NCBI RefSeq assembly: GCF_001592285.1
Contig: NZ_BCWQ01000003.1
Location: forward strand, 62,001 to 126,000
Reading direction: 5' to 3'
Origin: Hydrogenophaga pseudoflava NBRC 102511
GTDB taxonomy: Bacteria; Pseudomonadota; Gammaproteobacteria; Burkholderiales; Burkholderiaceae_C
DNA length: 64,000 nt
Shown: in pieces, positions 60,087 through 64,000 of the stretch
Numbering within the stretch: the stretch's first letter is position 1
How the letters are laid out: each line of letters starts with the position of its first letter
The notes under the pieces: generated by a model
The model's input: the letters and a program-made list of their open reading frames with translations, nothing else
What the model was told of the DNA's origin: nothing
The model's database searches: none
Translations under genes and position numbers: made by a program

Positions 60087-62765
60087 TCAGAGGGTGTGGG
60101 TGACGAGCTTGAAGTCCGGGTCTTCCGCGAAGGGCTTGATCTGGAAGCCCAGGCCCTTCATGAGCTTGAGCATGCCGGGGTTGTTGGCCAGCACCAGGCC
60201 CTCGATTTCGGCCAGCCCCTTGTCCCGGGCCTCTTCCATGATGCTGAGCATCAGGCGCGATCCCAGGCCCTTGCCGTTGAAGTCGTCGGCCACCACCAGC
60301 GAGAACTCGCAGCTCGATTTGTCCGGGTTGGTGATGTAGCGCGAGACACCCACGACGCGCTCGGTCTCGACGATCTCGCCGTCCTCGCCCGCCTTGCGCT
60401 CGCGGTGGATGGCCACCAGGGCCATCTCGCGGTCGTAGTCGATCAGGGTCAGGCGCGAGAGCATGGACGGCGGCAGCTCGGTCATGCTGGAGACGAAGCG
60501 GTAGTAGCGGCTCTCGGGCGAGAGGTTCTGCACCAGGTCCTGCAGCATCTGGGCGTCGTCCGGGTGGATCGGGCGGATGGTGTACTCGCCGCCGCCGCGC
60601 AGCGGCCAGACCTGCTCGTAGCGCGCCGGGTAGGGCAGGATGGCCAGGTGGGCGTAGTTGCGCGCCGTGGCCGGCGCGCTCTCGATCACGATGCGGGCGT
60701 CCACCGCCACCGCGCCGTCCTCGTCGACGATGATGGGGTTGATGTCCATCTCGCGCAGCTGGGGCAGCTCGCAGACCATCTCGGAGACGCGCAGCAGCAC
60801 GTGTTCCAGCGCGTCCATGTCGACCGCCGAGGCGCCGCGCCACTCGCCCAGGGTGTCGGCCACGCGCGAGCGCTCGATCAGGCGGCGCGCCAGGAACTGG
60901 TTGAGCGGCGGCAGCTCCATGGCCTGGTCGCCGATCAGCTCGATCATGGTGCCTCCGGCGCCGAAGGCGACCACCGGGCCAAAGGGGTCGTCGGTCTTGA
61001 GGCCGATGTAGAGCTCGCGGCCGCGCTTGCTGCGCGCCATCTTCTGGATCGTCACGCCGTTGATCCGGGCGCCGGGCTGCAGCCTGGCCACGCTCTGGAT
61101 CATGGTGTTGTAGACGTCGCGCACCGCGGTCGCGTTCATCACGTTGAGTGCCACGCCGTTGACGTCGCTCTTGTGGCTGATGTCGGGCGAGTCGATCTTC
61201 AGCGCCACCGGGTAGCCCAGCTGGGTCGCGATCATCATGGCCTCGTTGGGCGAGCGCGCCAGGATGGTCTGGGTGACCGGGATGTGGAAGGCCGAGAGCA
61301 GGGCCTTGGACTCCATCTCCGTCAGCACCTTGCGGCGCTCGGTCAGCACGTTCTCGATGATCAGGCGTGCGCCCTCGATGTCGGGGTTGGCCAGGGTGGA
61401 GAGCGGCGGCGGCGTCTGCTGCAGCAGCTGCTGGTTCTGATAGAAGCTGGCGATGTTGCCGAAGGCGCCCACCGCTGCCTCGGGCGTGCGGAAGCTTGGA
61501 ATGGCGGCCTTGCCCAGCACCTCGCGCGCCTCGCCGACGGACGCATCGCCCATCCAGCAGCACAGCAGGGGCTTGTTCATGCGCGCCTTGGCCTCGGCCA
61601 TCACGCGCGCCACGTCGGTGGCGTCGACGCCGGCCTTGGGCGAGTGCACCACCAGCACGCCGTCGACCGAGCGGTCCTGACCGGCGGCGTGGAGGGCGGC
61701 CAGGTAGTGTTCGGCGACGGCTTCTTCGGACAGGTCGACCAGGTCGCTCAGCGAAGCCAGCGGGGGCAGCTTGGGCTTCAGTTCGGCCATGGTCTCGGGC
61801 GAGAGCTTGCCCAGCTGCAGCGCGATCTCGCTGACCCAGTCGGCCGCCAGCACGCCGGGGCCGCCGCCGTTGGTGATGATGGCCAGCCGCTTGCCCACCG
61901 GGCGGTAGCGCGAGGCCAGGCACTTGGCGGCCGAAAACAGTTCGACGAAGGAGCGCACCCGCACCGCACCCGCACGGCGCAGGGCGGCGTCGAACACGTC
62001 GTCGCTGCCGACGATGGCACCGCTGTGAGTCTGGGCGGCTTCGTTGCCGGCGGTCTTGCGGCCGGCCTTGAGCACCACCACCGGCTTGGCGTTGGCGGCG
62101 GCGCGCAGCGCGCTCATGAAGCGGCGCGCGTTGGAGATGCCTTCAAGATAGACGACGATGCTGTGCGTTTGTGCGTCGGACGCCAGGAAATCGAGCACCT
62201 GGGCGATGTCGACCGAGGTCTTGGGGCCCAATGAGACCACGGTGGAGAAGCCGACGCCGTTCTGGGTGGCCCAGTCCAGGATGGACGAGGTCAGGGCGCC
62301 CGACTGCGACACCAGGGCCAGCGGACCGACCGCCGCCAGCGGGCCGGCGACGCTGGCGTTCAGGCCGCTGCGCGGGCGCTGGAAGCCTAGGCTGTTGGGG
62401 CCGAGCAGGTGCATGCCGTGGCGCCGCGCCACCTGGTGCATCTCGCCCGCGATCTCGGCGTTGGCACCGCTGCCCACCACCAGGGCGGCCTTGCACTTGA
62501 TGCGGCCGGCCACTTCCAGCGCCGACAGGGCCTCGGCCGGCGGCAGCGCGATGATGGCCAGGTCGGCCCGGGTCTGGGCCAGGTCGGCCAGGGTGCCGCT
62601 GGTGTGGATGTCCAGGAAGACCAGTGTGCCCGAGAAGCGCTGGCCGGTCAGCGCGGCGCAGAGGGTGCGCGCGTGGGCGATCTGGCTGTCCGGGTCTTCG
62701 TGGTTGCCGGCGAAGACGGCGATGGACTCGGGCTGGAAGAGGGGGGTGAGGTAGTGTTTGTCCAT
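60087..62765 (-). CDS. ADP-forming acyl-CoA synthetase/GNAT acetyltransferase fusion (Pat-like)
   Basis: A 892-residue protein starting MDKHYLTPLFQPESIAVFAG. Domain order: CoA-binding Rossmann (1-130), succinyl-CoA ligase-like flavodoxin parts with the phospho-His in QTHSGAIVGSDD, ATP-grasp (about 480-700, VALKIDSPDISHKSDVNGV, AFGAGGTMIEL), and a C-terminal GNAT domain (YTIRPIHPDDAQMLQDL; GKGLGSRLMLSIMEEARDKGL). This is the Pat/PatZ layout; such proteins acetylate acetyl-CoA synthetase and other lysines, and some lack ligase activity. The start at 62765 is chosen over an upstream in-frame extension overlapping the next gene. Confidence 0.92.
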   Translation of the reverse strand: MDKHYLTPLFQPESIAVFAGNHEDPDSQIAHARTLCAALTGQRFSGTLVFLDIHTSGTLADLAQTRADLAIIALPPAEALSALEVAGRIKCKAALVVGSGANAEIAGEMHQVARRHGMHLLGPNSLGFQRPRSGLNASVAGPLAAVGPLALVSQSGALTSSILDWATQNGVGFSTVVSLGPKTSVDIAQVLDFLASDAQTHSIVVYLEGISNARRFMSALRAAANAKPVVVLKAGRKTAGNEAAQTHSGAIVGSDDVFDAALRRAGAVRVRSFVELFSAAKCLASRYRPVGKRLAIITNGGGPGVLAADWVSEIALQLGKLSPETMAELKPKLPPLASLSDLVDLSEEAVAEHYLAALHAAGQDRSVDGVLVVHSPKAGVDATDVARVMAEAKARMNKPLLCCWMGDASVGEAREVLGKAAIPSFRTPEAAVGAFGNIASFYQNQQLLQQTPPPLSTLANPDIEGARLIIENVLTERRKVLTEMESKALLSAFHIPVTQTILARSPNEAMMIATQLGYPVALKIDSPDISHKSDVNGVALNVMNATAVRDVYNTMIQSVARLQPGARINGVTIQKMARSKRGRELYIGLKTDDPFGPVVAFGAGGTMIELIGDQAMELPPLNQFLARRLIERSRVADTLGEWRGASAVDMDALEHVLLRVSEMVCELPQLREMDINPIIVDEDGAVAVDARIVIESAPATARNYAHLAILPYPARYEQVWPLRGGGEYTIRPIHPDDAQMLQDLVQNLSPESRYYRFVSSMTELPPSMLSRLTLIDYDREMALVAIHRERKAGEDGEIVETERVVGVSRYITNPDKSSCEFSLVVADDFNGKGLGSRLMLSIMEEARDKGLAEIEGLVLANNPGMLKLMKGLGFQIKPFAEDPDFKLVTHTL

Positions 62766-62772
62766 ATTTCTT

Positions 62773-63699
62773 TCAGTCGGCCCCGATGAGGACCCTGACA
62801 TGTGCGGCCACGCTGCGGGCCAGGGGGCTGAGCACGTAGCCACCTTCGAGGCAGGAGATGACACGGCCGTGGCAGTGTTTTTCGGCGACTTTCATCAGTT
62901 GTTGTGTCACCCAGGCGTAGTCGGCCTCGACCAGGCCGAGGTTGCCCATGTCGTCCTCGCGGTGGGCGTCGAAGCCGGCGGAGATGTAGATCAGCTGGGG
63001 CCGGAAGGCCTCGAGTGCGGGAAGCCAGTGCTCGGTGACCGCGGCGCGGAAGGCGTCGCTGCCGGAGCGGCTGGGCAGCCCGACGTTGACCATGTTGGGG
63101 CCGGTCGCGTTCTCGCCGTTGAAGGGGTAGAGCCCCTTCTCGAAGATCGAGCACATCAGCACACGCTCGTCGCCGCGGAAGATGTCTTCGCTGCCATTGC
63201 CGTGGTGCACGTCGAAGTCGATCAGCGCCACGCGCTCCAGGTGGTGCACGTCCAGCGCGTGCCGGATGCCGACGGCCACGTTGTTGAAGAAGCAGAAGCC
63301 CATGGCGGCCGAGCGTTCGGCGTGGTGGCCGGGCGGGCGGATGTTGCAGAAGGCGGTGGGTGCTTCGCCGGCCAGCACCAGGTCGGTGGCCTGCACGGCC
63401 GCACCGGCGGCGCGCAGCGCGGCCTGCAGGGTGTGGGGGCACATGTTGGTGTCGGGGTCGACCGCGCGCAGGCCTTCGGTGGGTGCGGCATCGAAGATTT
63501 CCTTGACGTAGAGCGAGGCGTGGGCGCGGCCAAGCTGTTCCTCGGTGGCCAGCGGCGCGTCGTAGGGGACCATGTAGTCCAGCAGCCCCTTGACCAGCAG
63601 GTGGTCATTGATGGCACCCAGGCGCTCCGGGCACTCGGGGTGGTGCGCGCCCATGTCGTGGCGGGCGCAGTCGGCGTGGCTGATGAAGGCGGACAGCAT
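62773..63699 (-). CDS. Histone deacetylase-family (acetylpolyamine/acetoin-type) hydrolase
   Basis: A 308-residue arginase/deacetylase-fold zinc enzyme. Tandem His in PPGHHAERSAAMGFCFFNN, zinc ligands in LIDFDVHHGNGSEDIF and the Asp in ISAGFDAH, with a closing CLEGGYVL. Bacterial members deacetylate polyamines or small amides. It is immediately upstream of the acyl-CoA synthetase/acetyltransferase gene (7-base gap), pairing a deacetylase with a lysine acetyltransferase in one operon. Confidence 0.93.
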   Translation of the reverse strand: MLSAFISHADCARHDMGAHHPECPERLGAINDHLLVKGLLDYMVPYDAPLATEEQLGRAHASLYVKEIFDAAPTEGLRAVDPDTNMCPHTLQAALRAAGAAVQATDLVLAGEAPTAFCNIRPPGHHAERSAAMGFCFFNNVAVGIRHALDVHHLERVALIDFDVHHGNGSEDIFRGDERVLMCSIFEKGLYPFNGENATGPNMVNVGLPSRSGSDAFRAAVTEHWLPALEAFRPQLIYISAGFDAHREDDMGNLGLVEADYAWVTQQLMKVAEKHCHGRVISCLEGGYVLSPLARSVAAHVRVLIGAD

Positions 63700-63839
63700 G
63701 GTTCGGGTCTCCTCGGGCGGCGGATGCCTGCCGGGCGACTGCGCGCCCGTGCAGATTGACTTGTGTCAATCTAGACCCGAAGCCTGACGGCTGCCTTGAC
63801 GCAACGCAACCAGAACAAGCAGGAACCCCTTGGCCCCTT

Positions 63840-63920
63840 TCCAGAATGCGGCGGAACTGGCTTCGCCAGGCCGCTCGCATTGCCCCCTGGGGGGTGACGC
63901 CGAAGGCGGCGCGGGGGGGG
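63840..63920. repeat. Intergenic C/G-run repeat-like element
   Basis: TTGCCCCCTGGGGGGTGACG followed by CCGAAGGCGGCGCGGGGGGGG resembles intergenic elements of comparable layout that I associate with Comamonadaceae genomes. It can fold and may act as a terminator for the gene that ends at 63921. Only one copy is visible here, so the repeat call rests on recollection. Confidence 0.35.
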
Positions 63921-64000
63921 TTAACGGAGCCCGGTGAGAGAGGCTGCGACCGCCCGTTTGAACGGCGTGAAACGCTCCCCGAGTTCCACCATGCCGCGGC
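63921..64000 (-). CDS. C-terminal end of an unidentified gene (partial)
   Basis: The last 80 bases contain a minus-strand open frame that enters from beyond the window and ends in TAA at 63923-63921. The final residues read RGMVELGERFTPFKRAVAAS and then LTGLR. Codon use fits the backbone. Too short to assign a family. Confidence 0.4.
   Translation of the reverse strand, partial: RGMVELGERFTPFKRAVAASLTGLR

Noticed and set aside
1-64000. CRISPR arrays, tRNA or rRNA genes
   Set aside because: I looked for regularly spaced direct repeats, cloverleaf-like T-arm sequences and rRNA cores and found none; a covariance-model scan would be needed to be certain about tRNAs.

Overview
The window looks like chromosome of a GC-rich betaproteobacterium of the Comamonadaceae type (Hydrogenophaga/Acidovorax-like). 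This is an inference from protein flavour, dense minus-strand operons with 4-base start/stop overlaps, a MinCDE cluster with a UbiA-type neighbour, and a PQQ alcohol dehydrogenase cluster. No rRNA, tRNA, CRISPR array or intact insertion sequence was seen.

Layout. 1-1706: a GST-family protein and a divergent WYL regulator. 1707-5989: a visibly AT-richer island carrying a compact three-gene operon: UvrD/SF1-type helicase, DarT-like DNA ADP-ribosyltransferase, and a long ADP-ribosylglycohydrolase (ARH), joined by 4-base overlaps. It reads as a toxin-antitoxin or anti-phage module. 5990-15023: a minus-strand guanidine assimilation operon (ABC permease, ABC ATPase, two DUF1989 carboxyguanidine deiminase subunits, biotin-dependent guanidine/urea carboxylase, allophanate hydrolase) headed by a guanidine-I (ykkC) riboswitch. 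15292-16839: an AT-rich orphan gene with a DUF4365-like nuclease N-terminus. 16942-19939: ankyrin protein, enoyl-CoA hydratase-like protein, small proteins, trypsin-like protease. 19950-27540: a second minus-strand operon, also headed by a guanidine-I riboswitch. It holds a periplasmic binding protein, membrane di-iron desaturase/hydroxylase-like protein, two SDRs, an EamA transporter, a true creatininase, an isochorismatase-like hydrolase, an unrecognised 209-residue protein and a metallo-beta-lactamase fold protein. The first riboswitch operon lacks a binding protein and the second carries one without permease or ATPase, so the two probably share one ABC transporter. Operon 2 is a candidate pathway that releases guanidine from a larger guanidino compound and feeds operon 1.

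27734-36465: a UbiB-type kinase, a small orphan, an SH3/SPFH pair, and a response regulator-histidine kinase-exonuclease operon. 36466-41084: an inverted-repeat element, then a PQQ dehydrogenase-cytochrome c-binding protein operon whose dehydrogenase has the Asp-Tyr-Asp pattern of lanthanide enzymes. It is divergent from a GAF/Fis regulator that lacks an AAA+ domain, with two palindromes between. 41208-47555: an ion-homeostasis run (CPA2 antiporter, P-type ATPase, double Usp, CaCA antiporter). 47603-53594: NlpC/P60 lipoprotein, DAHP synthase, patatin, SDR, DUF5648-like lipoprotein, IF-1 and a small protein. 53962-59781: DUF4124-like protein, M48 protease, thioesterase, MinE/D/C and a UbiA prenyltransferase. 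59782-60086: an AT-rich gap with DnaA-box-like sites and a strong terminator. 60087-64000: acyl-CoA synthetase/GNAT fusion, a histone deacetylase-family protein and the end of a further gene.
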